A stretch of DNA of 64,000 bases, from assembly GCA_963795385.1 (NCBI GenBank), contig CAWCHK010000014.1:930001-994000 (forward strand), in the 5' to 3' direction. Position numbers and translations under genes: made by a program. Positions 43,230 through 54,087 of the stretch are shown piece by piece. The stretch's first letter is position 1. Each line of letters begins with the position of its first letter. This DNA comes from CAVURS01 sp963795385. Its GTDB lineage: Bacteria > Actinomycetota > Actinomycetes > Actinomycetales > CAVURS01. The notes beneath the pieces are model-generated. The model was not told where the DNA came from, did no database searches, and was given only the letters and a program-made list of their open reading frames with translations.

Positions 43230-45827
43230 TCATTCCGTCGTCAGCAGGGCCACCGGAAATGACGCGAGCGCCTGTGCCACCGGCAATGTTTTACCCAATG
43301 GGCCGATCCGATTGCCTGAAATGACGTCGCGCACCGCCAAACCATGCAGCAATGAAGGCAGGCGCAACGCCGAATTCTGCCATGATGATGCTGGAATCAT
43401 CAGTGAGTCACCACTTCCAAGCAGCCGTCCCGGCAGTCGTGGCACGATGGTGACTGCGCTGAGCCTCCCCGCGCTGCGAACAAAAGCAACCACGTGCTGC
43501 GCTGCAGGCCCATCCACCTCAATCGCGTGATAGTCTCCAAGGCCAAACACGTCCGGCATCAGGCTGCGCTTTGCGAGGATCTGCACAATCAGAGCCTGCT
43601 TCACTCGTCCGTCGCGCCAGCATGATGCCAGCGCAGTCGGCGCTTCACCGGACTGCAAGGTAGCAACCCGTCGGGTAAAATCTACTGGACTGCGATTATC
43701 AGGATCGACAAGGCTGAGATCCCAGAACTCACAACCCTGATAGAAATCCGGCACACCCGGCACCGTAAGTTTCAACACCGTCTGCGCCAGACCATTTACC
43801 GCGCCGGCAGGTCCGATGCGATGCGCGACATTTGCAGCCTCGGTAACAAATCCCCCGGTATCCGCCATGATCGTGTAAAGAAAAGACTGCGCTGCCTCTT
43901 CATATTCCAGATTGGGTGCAGTCCAGTCGGTCGCCAGCTTTGCCTCACGCATCGCCTTGAGCTGCCAGCTGGCCAACCGTTCGGTGAATCTCTCTACACC
44001 GGCAGCATCCGTCGCATCCAGCTCAGTCGGCCAGGCTCCCACGACCATTTGGTACAGCATCAACTCGTCGCCGAGCGACGGGCTTCGCGCCCCGGCCAGT
44101 CGCCCATGCTGCGCGTTAAGGGTCAGCCACCGGCGGGCTGCTGCGCCCCATTCGTCTGGTGCCTCACTGAGTACAGCGAGCCGTGCCCGCACATCTTCGC
44201 CACGCTTGTGGTCATGCGTTGCGGTTGCCAGCATCGCCGCGGGAAAATGTCGCTGGCGTGAGGTGTTTGCCGCGTGGAATGCATCAACACTCATGCTGAA
44301 GCGCGCGATGTCGGCACCAACCTCGTTGCGGGACAGCAGCACACCGTAGCGATAGAAAGCTGTGTCCTCCACGGCTTTGGCCGCCAGTGGGGCGCTGAGT
44401 TGCTGGAAGCGGACAGTGGCGACACAGTGTGCCTGCTCCGACGCATCCACCGTATCGCCACCAAGCCAACGATCCAGCAATGCGAGGACCGGACGATCGG
44501 CCGCGCGACATTCCGTCATGGCACCCGCCACCGCCTTGGCGAATGCGGCATCGTCCGATGCAGACCGCCGGCCACTGCCGTAGCTGCGATATGCCGGGAA
44601 GTGCGCCAGCAGTGCCACCAGCGAACGGCGGATGGCGGGACGTGTCGTGTCCCGCGTCTCGAGCCGCGCAAGTGCAATGCGATGCAAAGATTCTGCCACA
44701 GCGTCAAGTTGCGCGGTGAAGCTGCTGCTCAGCACATCATGTCGCGCAGCAACCTCTTCAACGGCAAAGTCGGCGGAGCGGCCACTCACCGAGTTCCAGA
44801 GTAGCTTCAGTGGAACTTCGCCTGCCGGATCGTGCAGCAGCGCGTTTACCTCATCCATAAAATCGTAACCGCTGGTTCCGTCCACTTCCCAGTCGGTTGG
44901 TAACCGTTCGCCGGCACCAAGGATCTTCTCGACAACGAGCCAGCCAGGGCCGGACGGCGCATCAGCTGGACGACGAGTCTCCAATTTGCGCAACCATGCG
45001 CGTAGCAGCGCGGCAGTAACCGGCTGGGTCGGACAAGCCATCGACGTGATCCACGCGCACTCCGTCGATCAGCCCTTGCTCGTAGAGGCGCAGCAATGTC
45101 GCATGTGTCGCCTCGAATACCTCGTCATCTTCGATCCGCAAGCGCCGCCAGGCCGTTGATGTCGAAGAAGCGCCGCCAATTGATCTCGTCGCCGGCGGTG
45201 CGCCACCATGCGAGCCGATAATGTTGCCGCTCAAGCAACTGATGCAGTCGTTCCCTCCCTGCCTCCGTTGCAGGTTCGAAGGCACTGGCGGGGAATGCGG
45301 CGACTTCGGCATCATCCTCTGGCCGTATCGGGAAGCGGTTATCGAAATAGCGGATGACCGGCGATGGCCAATCATTGTTGCGCGCCAATGTAATTGCACC
45401 GGATTGCAACGCCTCACCGTACGGATCGCCAAGAAACGGTGCCAGCACCTTGCCACGCAGGCAGGGGTCCGAGTTGTTCCAGTCGATATCGAAGAAATTG
45501 CGCATAGCGGCTGGCCCTCCCATGCCGCAGAACATCACCCCACCAAGGGTTCTCCATGCCACCTGCCGCCATATGGTTCGGCACGATGTCGACAATGATG
45601 CCAAGCCCTGCCCTGCGCAGTGTCGCAACCAGGCTTCGCAAGCCAGCTTCGCCGCCAAGCTCCGGGTTGACCTGGGTCGGATCGACCACGTCATAGCCGT
45701 GCATCGAACCGGCGCGTGCAGTCAGTATCGGCGACACGTATAAATGGCTGATGCCCAATGATGCAAAGTATGGAACGAGCCGCTCAGCATCCGCAAAGCC
45801 AAACTCGCGGTGCAACTGCAGGCGCAT
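43230..45827 (-). CDS. treY: Malto-oligosyltrehalose synthase TreY, frame-shifted
   Basis: About 865 residues. TreY converts the reducing-end maltose unit of a malto-oligosaccharide to a trehalosyl end. The N-terminus reads LQLHREFGFADAERLVPYFA, SLGISHLYVSPILTARAGSM, HGYDVVDPTQVNPELGG and IIVDIVPNHMA. After a shift near 45,520 comes RNFFDIDWNN and YFDNRFPIRPEDDAEVAAF. After shifts near 45,140 and 45,020 come DGVRVDHVDGLSDPAGY (catalytic Asp) and VEKILGAGERLPTDWEVDG (catalytic Glu), then PGVPDFYQGCEFWDLSLVDP near the end. The ATG at 45827 is 18 bases after the malQ stop. It is the last gene of the glucan operon and convergent with minE. Confidence 0.93.
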
Positions 45828-45845
45828 GGTTGCACGGGGTTGACT

Positions 45846-47928
45846 TCATTGTCGCGGCCGTTTTGTCGCTACCCGCTCCACTCGGGCTGCGGCGCGTGGT
45901 TCATCAAGGAGCGATTCGGTCTCGCCGTTGAGCCGCCGGCGCCAGTTTGGATGTTCCGCCGTGGTCCCGGGTAGATTTGGTTGCTCCTCCTGCCCAACCA
46001 CATCTTCAATCGGCAGCAGGCAAAGCGGCGAATTGAGTCCGGCAAACGAAGGTCAGTGCCGCATCCACGACCGGCGCCGAATCTTCAGGCGACGGTGCGG
46101 GCTGCTGGCCACGCCGGCATCGACAAAGGACTGCCAGAGAGCAACACGATCCCTGGTACGTTCGGCTGCGACGCTCGCCTCGTCAACACCGACGCCAAGG
46201 CGGCCGCAGGCGGCACGCATGGTGATGTCCTTACCGTGCCACCAACCGGCGACAGTGGGCAGATCGTGAGTGGAAGTCATCGCGACGGCAGATCGATCCC
46301 ACGCACCAGGCGGGGTGAATGCCTCTCCAGTCCGCTCGAACCATAACACTCGCATGCCATGCAAACCGGCAGTCTCCAGCAAGTCACGGAAGCCAGTTGG
46401 TAATGTCCCCAAATCCTCACCAACCACAATTGCCTGATGCCGCTGCGATTCCAGAGCGAGCAAACGCAAGAGATCGGTAACCGGATACGCAAGGTAGGCG
46501 CCGTCCGCCGGCGTCGCGCCTTCCGGCACTAGCCATAATCGCGCCAGCCCCATCGCATGGTCGATGCGCAGACCGCCGGTGTTACGCAGTGCAGCCCGCA
46601 CCGTCGCAAGGAATGGCGCGAATCCGCCATTGATCAGTGATCGCGGAGAAAATCCGGTGAGGCCCCAATCCTGACCTCCTGGATTGAACAGATCCGGTGG
46701 CGCACCGATCGACAAGCCACCCAAAATGTCGCTCTGTCGGCTCCATGCATGGCTACCCATCGGGTCCATCCCAACGGCCAGATCACCGATCAGCCCGACG
46801 CGCATTCCTGCCAGGCGAGCCCGCTCTTGCGCTATACCGAGCGAGCGATCAGCGAGCCATTGCAAGAAAACATGAAACCGTACTTCGCCTTCATGCGAGT
46901 CGGCGAATACCGCGACACTTGCACTGGTCGGATTGCGAAGATCCAATGGCCAATGTCGCCAATCTCCAATGCCCGCGGCCAACTGTTCGGCATGCAGCGC
47001 CTCAAATACCGCGTGCTGCACCAATAGTTCACCACCTTCGGCCCGAAACCGCGCGAAATCCGCCAGAAGTGCACCGTCGGCGTCTCTCCCCAGTGAAACG
47101 CGTCGAATAGCGCGCGCAGCATGCGGAGCTTGGCGCGCGCCGCGGCGCCTGCCAATCGATGAGGTTCAATGCTTCCAGCTCGGCAAACGTGTCGGCCAGT
47201 TCTACCGCCGCCAGCGTGCGGGCGACCTGCTGCTCACCGAGCACCAACGCCGGCGATGCGTGCAACGGGTTGAGGAACAACCGGGTGGACGGCGAATACG
47301 GGCCGAACCGCGCAGGATCGGCAGTAAAGAGCGCGTGCAACGGACTGAGGGCCAAGGCATCGGCGCCACGGGAACCTGCTGCTTCGGCCAACGCGGCAAT
47401 ACCGCTGGCGTCGCCGATGCCGCCATCGCCTCGGTGCCGCAACGCATACACCTGCGCAGCGATACCCCAAAGGCGCGCGTCGGGCACGGCATCATCGATC
47501 GTATGGCAACGGCTGGGTGCTACTGCCAGGACCAGATCACGATCATCGATCAGCAGTCGATGATAACCAGTCTCGCCGATTGCTGGCACGCGCAACCGGC
47601 CGCGCACGGGCAGCAACGAAACGTCTCGCTCTTCACCGGTCTCGAGTTTCAGCCGCGCACGGCGGGCCTCACTCGCTCCAACATCGAGCCGCGTCGGCCT
47701 GCCTGCCGTGGCCGTGATCAGCGGCGGGAGTGCCTGGATGTTGGACTTGCGCCCGAGGATTTTGCGACTGGCAAGCAGATCACCACGTGTCGCGCATGGC
47801 AAGCCGAGCGTCCCGAGGATGCGGCGCAGCACGGAGGATTCCACGACCTGGGGCCGACCGGCAAAGTCTTGCCATTCGACAGCAATTCCGGCCCGGCGTG
47901 CCAGATCCTGGATTGCTTCGTCATTCAT
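45846..47928 (-). CDS. malQ: 4-alpha-glucanotransferase MalQ, frame-shifted
   Basis: About 694 residues, the length of the large proteobacterial MalQ. From the ATG at 47928: IQDLARRAGIAVEWQDFAGR, then LWGIAAQVYALRHRGDGGIG and RFGPYSPSTRLFLNPLHASP. After shifts near 47,100 come FNPGGQDWGLTGFSPRSLI, GLRIDHAMGLARLWLVPEG (nucleophile Asp), IVVGEDLGTLPTGF (acid Glu) and TSTHDLPTVAGWW. Further shifts near 46,080 and 46,030 lead to LPIEDVVGQEEQPNLPGT and EHPNWRRRL, the classic MalQ ending, with the stop at 45,846. MalQ transfers glucan chains, tidying short maltodextrins left by debranching. It overlaps treZ by eight bases. Confidence 0.92.
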
Positions 47929-49697
47929 CGTCCGCCAGACCCGTATCGAGAAAAGCGAAAGTGCAGTGTCCTGGCAGCCAGCCGGAGCGGGCCAACTGTA
48001 CCGCATCGGTTGCGTTCGCATACAGGAGGCGACCGGGAGGAGGCGTCATCGACGTTGGTTCAGCGCCAAAGTTGGTTGCGACGGCCAGCACCGCACCGTC
48101 GCCAAACCGCCATCGCGCAAAAACCGATTTCGGCCCGACCGCATAAGCCTCGACTGTTCGTGCGGTATCCAGACGCGGCACGATTTCCTTCTGGCGCAGC
48201 AAGATCAGCTGCCGGTAGAGCGCTTCGCGCTCAGAGCCGAAAACTTCGTCGCCATGTGGGACCGAGGCATCGAAGGTCGTAGTGGCATTCGGATCAGGGA
48301 TACGCTGCCGCTTTGCAGGATCCGCAAACGCTGGGAACCGGGCGAACTCATTGCGCCTGCCCTCGCGCACGGCATCTGCCAGTTCCGGGCGATGGTCGGT
48401 AAAGAACAAGAACGGCGTGCGGCTCGCCGTTTCCTCGCCCATGAAGAGTAAGGGAATCTGCGGGCACAGCATCAGCAATGCGATGGCCGCTTCCAGCGCC
48501 GAATGCTCGACCAGTGTGGTCAGCCGCTCGCCAAATGCGCGATTGCCAACCTGGTCATGGTTCTGCAGGAACAGCACGAAGGCTGTCGGCGGCAGATGGG
48601 CGCTTGGCATCCCTCGCGGGCCACCGAGATAATTCGAATGCTCGCCCTGATAAATAAATCCTTCGGCCAAGCATCGTGCCAGCTGCTCCACCGGGCGGTG
48701 GCCATAATCAGCGTAGTAGCCGGCGTCTTCGCCGGTGAGAAGGACATGCAGCACATTGTGGCCATCATCGTTCCACTGTGCATCGATATCCTTCGCCAGG
48801 TGCAATGAAGTCATTGTGATGTTCGAGGACCAGATGCACATGCCGTCCCGGCTCTGTGGTTGCGCGTACCGTCGCAGCCATCTCATCCACCCAATCCTGT
48901 TCCTCGATTGCATGGACCGCATCGAAACGCAGACCGTCGAAACGGTACTCCATCAACCAGTACAATACGTTGCCGGTGAAGAAATTGCGCACTGCCGGCT
49001 GGCGAAAATCGATCGCAGGCCCCCACGGAGTATGGTGGTCGGCGCGAAAGAACTGTGGAGCATAGAGCGACAGGTAGTTCCCATCGGGGCCGAAATGGTT
49101 ATAGACCACGTCGAGGAAAATCATCAGGCCGAGGTCGTGAGCGGTATCGACCAGGGCTTTCAACTGGTCGGGTGACCCGTACGTTGCGTCAGGCGCATAG
49201 GGCAGCACGCCGTCGTAACCCCAATTGCGGCGGCCAGGGAATTCGTTCACCGGCATCAGCTCGACCGCAGTGACGCCAAGTGCGGCAAGCCGCGGCAATT
49301 GCTTCGCTACGCCGCAGAACCCGCCGAGCAGACCCACATGCAACTGGTACAGGACGGTCTCGCGCCAGGGGCGCCCTCGCCAGGCGGAATGGCGCCATTT
49401 GTAGCGCTGAGGATCGATGACCACGCTCGGACCATGGACGTCGGCTGACTGTGCGCGCGATGCCGGATCAGGAACCAGCGCCCCGTCGGCCAATTGATAG
49501 TGATAGCGAGTACCGGCTCCGCATGCCGCGATTGCCTCGAACCAACCGTCGGCCTGTCGCACCATGGGAACGGTCGGGCCATCCGCCAGGGCCACGCCGA
49601 CAGTCTCCTGCGCCGGCGCCCAAATACGGAATCGGGTCTGGTCCCCCGCTATCACATTGGCACCGAAGCCAAGGTCGCGTGCGAAGAAATCGCTCAT
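47921..49697 (-). CDS. treZ: Malto-oligosyltrehalose trehalohydrolase TreZ, one frame shift
   Basis: About 592 residues. It starts MSDFFARDLGFGANVIAGD. The N-terminal carbohydrate-binding sandwich has TRFRIWAPAQETVGVAL, followed by the GH13 barrel: LPRLAALGVTAVELMPVNEF, NWGYDGVLPYAPDATYGSP, VYNHFGPDGNYL, YRFDGLRFDAVHAI (nucleophile Asp) and HLVLEHHND (acid Glu). After a shift near 48,815 the frame reads HLAKDIDAQWNDDGHNVLHV, LFLQNHDQVGNRAFG and PLLFMGEETASRTPFLFF. TreZ releases free trehalose from TreY products. The ATG shares one base with the glgX stop (TAATG). Confidence 0.94.
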
Positions 49698-51802
49698 TAG
49701 ACGCCCCTGGCACTCTCGGAGTGAAGCAGCACAGCGCAATGTGCTGCGACCTCAACCTCGGAGCCTTCGATGACACGTTCGTCCGCCTCCGGCTCGGCAC
49801 TATCGAGCAGGATCCGGCTCGGGAACTGTGGCAATGGCAGCCGATAGTCGCATGGTCGCTCAGTCGGGTTGAATAGCAGCGTCAGAATCGTGACTCCCCC
49901 TTCCCGACTTTGCATAGCACGGCGCAGAACCAACGTTCGCTGCTCGAGGTCGTTCCACGCCTCGGCAGGAATTGTTCCTCCGTCCTGATCGAACCACTCG
50001 ATATCGGCGATATCCGGTGCAGGATGCGCATTGCCATGTAGGAAGACAGGGCTGCGCAGCACAGGATGCTCACGCCTCAGTGCGATCAGCCGCGTCACAA
50101 ATTTGATAAGAGAGGAGCCCGCAGGAGTACCCGTCATCGACCAGTCCAGCCAGGACATTTCATTATCCTGGCAATAGGCGTTGTTGTTGCCCCGCTGAGT
50201 GCGGCCGAACTCGTCGCCGGCGAGCAACATCGGGGTACCCGCAGCCAGGAACACGGTAGCCAGCATGGCCCGCCGGACGCGGTCCCGCGCGGTGTTAATC
50301 ACGGGATCGTCGCTCGGCCCCTCCACGCCCCAATTGCTGGTGAAGTTAGCCGGGTGCCCGTCGCGGTTATCCTCGCCATTCGCCTCGTTGTGGCGGTCGA
50401 CATAGCTTACCGCATCATACAGCGTAAATCCGTCATGCGACGCGGCAAAATTCACCGAAGCCCACGGTCGCCTGCCCTGGCGTGCGAAGATATCGGCCGA
50501 ACCAGCGAGCCGCGCGGCGATCTCCGGACGCTGACCTGGATCGTTACGCCAGAAACGGCGCACGCCATCACGGAACCGGTCATTCCATTCCGCGAATCCG
50601 GGCGGATGATTGCCAAGCTGGTAGCCACCGGGGCCCACGTCCCATGGCTCAGCGATCAACTTCACGCCAGACAGGATCGGATCCTGACGGAGCGCGTCAA
50701 AGAAGCCAGAGCCCGGATCGAAGCCGTTAGGCTCACGACCCAGCGCGGCACTGAGGTCGAAGCGGAATCCGTCGACATGGAACGAGGTGACCCAGTAGCG
50801 CAGTGAGTCCATCACCAATTGTAGCACGCGCGGATGCGACAGGTTCACCGTGTTGCCAGTACCCGTATCATTGACGGTGCGTCGGGGGTCATCTAACTCC
50901 AGTCGATAGTAGCTGGCATTGTCGAGGCCGCGGAAGGACAGGGTGGGGCCCTTTTCGTCGCTTTCCGCCGTGTGGTTGTAAACGACGTCAAGGATCACTT
51001 CGATCCCAGCCGCATGTAGTCGACGCACTGCTACTCGCATTTCATTTGGCGAGTGGTCCGACAGATAGGACGGCTCTGGCGCGAAATAGCCAAGTGTGTT
51101 GTAGCCCCAGTAGTTGCGTAGGCCCCGACGCTGCAGGGCACGATCCTGCACGAATGCGTGCACCGGCATGAGTTCGATTGTGGTAATGCCAAGGCGACGC
51201 AGGTAATCGATCACCGGCGGATGCGCCAAGGCGGCGAATTTCCCGCGTTCATGCGGGCGGATATCGTCCCGCAACATCGTCAGTCCGCGCAGATGCGCCT
51301 CATAGATCACGGTTTCCGACCACGGCACGTTGGGTGGATGGTCGTCGCCCCAATTGAAAAAATCGTCAGTGACGACGCCCTTAGGCATGGCTGGCGCACT
51401 GTCGCGGCGATCGAATGACAGGTCACCACGCGACGAGTTTAGTCGGAAGCCGTACAGTGCATCGGTCCAGTGCAATTGCCCAGCCAGAGCCCGCGCATAG
51501 GGATCGAGCAGCAGCTTATGGTGATTGAAGCGATGACCGCGCTCCGGGTCGTAAGGCCCCAGGACGCGATACCCGTATAGTAGCCCTGCGGTCGCATCAG
51601 GCAGATAGCCGTGCCACACCTCGTCGGTATATTCTGGCAATGTATATCTTGCGATTTCACGCCGGCCCGATGGTTCGAACAGGCAAAGGTCGACGCGGTC
51701 CGCATGCGTCGAAAAAACCGCGAAGTTGATACCGAGCCCATCCCACGTTGCGCCGAGGGGGAATGACCGGCCCGGCAGTAGCCGATCAGAAAGGGGCTGC
51801 AT
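49697..51802 (-). CDS. glgX: Glycogen debranching enzyme GlgX
   Basis: A 701-residue isoamylase-type enzyme, intact. It starts MQPLSDRLLPGRSFPLGATW. The N-terminal domain has GINFAVFSTHADRVDLCLFE and LLYGYRVLGPYDPERGHRFN. The barrel has IELMPVHAFVQDRALQRRGL, VILDVVYNHTAESDEKGPTL, VDGFRFDLSAALGREPNGFD (nucleophile Asp), LIAEPWDVGPGGYQLGNHPP (acid Glu) and NFAASHDGFTLYDAVSYV. GlgX cuts alpha-1,6 branches on short outer chains, feeding linear chains to TreY and MalQ. AGGGGA lies just before the ATG. It lies 88 bases downstream of glgB. Confidence 0.96.
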   Translation of the reverse strand: MQPLSDRLLPGRSFPLGATWDGLGINFAVFSTHADRVDLCLFEPSGRREIARYTLPEYTDEVWHGYLPDATAGLLYGYRVLGPYDPERGHRFNHHKLLLDPYARALAGQLHWTDALYGFRLNSSRGDLSFDRRDSAPAMPKGVVTDDFFNWGDDHPPNVPWSETVIYEAHLRGLTMLRDDIRPHERGKFAALAHPPVIDYLRRLGITTIELMPVHAFVQDRALQRRGLRNYWGYNTLGYFAPEPSYLSDHSPNEMRVAVRRLHAAGIEVILDVVYNHTAESDEKGPTLSFRGLDNASYYRLELDDPRRTVNDTGTGNTVNLSHPRVLQLVMDSLRYWVTSFHVDGFRFDLSAALGREPNGFDPGSGFFDALRQDPILSGVKLIAEPWDVGPGGYQLGNHPPGFAEWNDRFRDGVRRFWRNDPGQRPEIAARLAGSADIFARQGRRPWASVNFAASHDGFTLYDAVSYVDRHNEANGEDNRDGHPANFTSNWGVEGPSDDPVINTARDRVRRAMLATVFLAAGTPMLLAGDEFGRTQRGNNNAYCQDNEMSWLDWSMTGTPAGSSLIKFVTRLIALRREHPVLRSPVFLHGNAHPAPDIADIEWFDQDGGTIPAEAWNDLEQRTLVLRRAMQSREGGVTILTLLFNPTERPCDYRLPLPQFPSRILLDSAEPEADERVIEGSEVEVAAHCAVLLHSESARGV

Positions 51803-51890
51803 GGTCCCCTATCGGTAGGGTCCACGACGGCATCGATCGCGTCATGGTTGGGCGTGAGAGCAAAAGCGGCGCGGAACGCTGTGCACCCCT

Positions 51891-54087
51891 TCAGTCCCCG
51901 AACCGGAGATACAGTGTCGCAAGCGGCGGCACAGTTAGCTCCAGCGACTGCGCCTCGCCATGGCGTTGCACTGGCACGGTCCTCAAGCTGCCGCCATTGC
52001 CCATGTTGGATCCGCCGTAGACCGCAGCATCTGTATTGAGCAACTCTTGCCATGTTCCTGCATTTGGCACGCCAATGCCATAGCCAGCACGCGGCACCGG
52101 CGTCATGTTGCAGACAACCAGGACCGGCGGAGTCGAACTCGTGGCCCAGACGCAGGAATGCGAATACCGAATTCGCCCTGTCGTCGCCGATCACCCAACG
52201 GAATCCGGTGGACACCAAGTCACGCTGGTGCAACGCAGGCTGTTCTCCATAGTGGCGGTTCAGGTCGCGCACAACCCGCTGTATCCCGAGCCGCATCGGA
52301 TCAGTGAGACCACCCCAGTCGAGCTCGCTGTCATGGCTCCACTCATGTTCCTGGGCGATCTCGCCCCCCATGAACAGCAGCTTCTTGCCGGGATGTCCCC
52401 ACATGAAACCAAGATAAGCCCGCAGATTGGCATACCGCTGCCAGTTGTCGCCTGGCATCTTGGCAATGAGCGAACGCTTCCCGTACACCACCTCATCGTG
52501 TGACAGCGGCAGCACGAACCGCTCGGAGAACGCATACAGGAGGCCAAAAGTCATGTCGTTGTGGTGCCAGAAACGATGGACCGGATCCTCCTCCATGTAG
52601 CGAAGCGTGTCATGCATCCACCCCATATTCCACTTATAGGCGAAACCAAGCCCGCCCTCGCTGATGGGCCGAGATACGCCGGGCCACGCAGTCGACTCCT
52701 CGGCGATCGTGATGGCGCCCGCACAGCGCTCGCCCACGACAGCATTGAAGTGACGCAGGAAGCCGATTGCCTCCAAGTTCTCGCGTCCTCCATAGACGTT
52801 GGGTATCCATTGCCCCTCGGCGCGTGAGTAGTCACGATACAGCATCGACGCAACGGCATCGACGCGCAAGCCGTCGACATGGAAGTGCTCGAGCCAATAA
52901 AGCCCCGAAGCGATCAGGAACCCCTGCACTTCCCGACGACCGAAATTGTAAATGTACGTGTTCCAGTCTTGATGATAGCCTTCGCGCGGGTCCTGATGTT
53001 CGTACAGCGCCGTCCCATCGAACCGCGCCATGCCGTGGGCGTCCGTCGGGAAATGCGCTGGTACCCAATCCACGATGACGCCGATATTGGCGCGATGGGA
53101 GGCATCCACGAAACGGGAAAAACCTTCGGGCGGCCCGAACCGCGCGCTTGGTGCAAACAGGCTAAGCGGTTGGTAGCCCCATGAACCACCAAATGGATGC
53201 TCGGTCACTGGCATCAGTTCGATATGTGTGAAGCCCATCCCTTTGACATAAGGGACCAGTCGTTCGGCGAGTTCGTCCCAGGTAGGGATGCGTCCGTCTG
53301 GGTGAATCCACGATGCCGCATGGAGTTCATAGAAAGACAGTGGCGCGTCCGCGTCCTGTCTGCGCCCACGTTCCTGCATCCAGACTTCATCGTGCCATAC
53401 ATGCGGTGTCGGATCGGCGACGACGGAGGCTGTCGCCGGTGGCGCCTCCGTCGCACGCGCCAGTGGGTCGGCCTTCAACGGCAGGCGCCAACCATCCGAG
53501 CCGACGATAGAAAATTTATACCGTGCACCCGTGGTAATCCGCGGAACGAACAACTCCCAGACGCCAGCCGGATAACGCAGGCGCATCGGGTGCCGTCGCG
53601 GATCCCAGGTGTTGAAATCGCCGACGACCGAGACAGAGCGCGCATTGGGTGCCCAGACCGCGAAGCGCACACCTGGCACGCCGTCGATCGTGACAACGCC
53701 GGCACCAAGATGCTCCGCAAGTTCAAAATGCCGCCCCTCATTGAACAGATGCAGATCAAGCTCGCCCAACAGCGGACCAAAGGAATACGGATCCTCGGTT
53801 TCCTGCACAGCGTCCGGCCAGGCGACTCGCAGCAGGTACGCCTCATCACTGGTAACCGGTCCCACGAACAAGCCTTGGGGTACCGTCGGGGCAAGCCGGC
53901 CTAGCGAATGCCCCCCGAAGCGCGGAAGCACTTCGACTTCCAGCGCCCCTGGCAGGAATGCACGAACGATGCGGCCTCCAGCAGTGCCGCGCGGTCCCAG
54001 CAATGCGAATGGATCTCGTACCGTGCCGCTCGCCAGAGCCTCGGCTGCACCTTCCGGCAAGCCTGGCAATTCGGGCATGTCATTCAT
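51891..54087 (-). CDS. glgB: 1,4-alpha-glucan branching enzyme GlgB, one frame shift
   Basis: About 732 residues. It starts MNDMPELPGLPEGAAEALAS. The N-terminal region includes DPFALLGPRGTAGGRIVRAF and VRFAVWAPNARSVSVVGDFN. The barrel has HIELMPVTEHPFGGSWGYQP, VDWVPAHFPTDAHGMARFDG, HVDGLRVDAVASMLYRDYSR (Asp), ITIAEESTAWPGVSRP (Glu) and LPLSHDEVVYGKRSLIAKMP. A shift near 52,130 sends the written frame off for another 690 bases; in the correct frame the end reads LVVCNMTPVPRAGYGIGVPN and closes LATLYLRFGD at 51,891. GlgB adds alpha-1,6 branches to chains made by GlgE. Its ATG overlaps the treS-mak stop. Confidence 0.95.

Noticed and set aside
51439..52130. Long C-terminal extension of GlgB overlapping glgX
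   Set aside because: The extension is the glgX gene read in the wrong frame; the true GlgB end is at 51,891.
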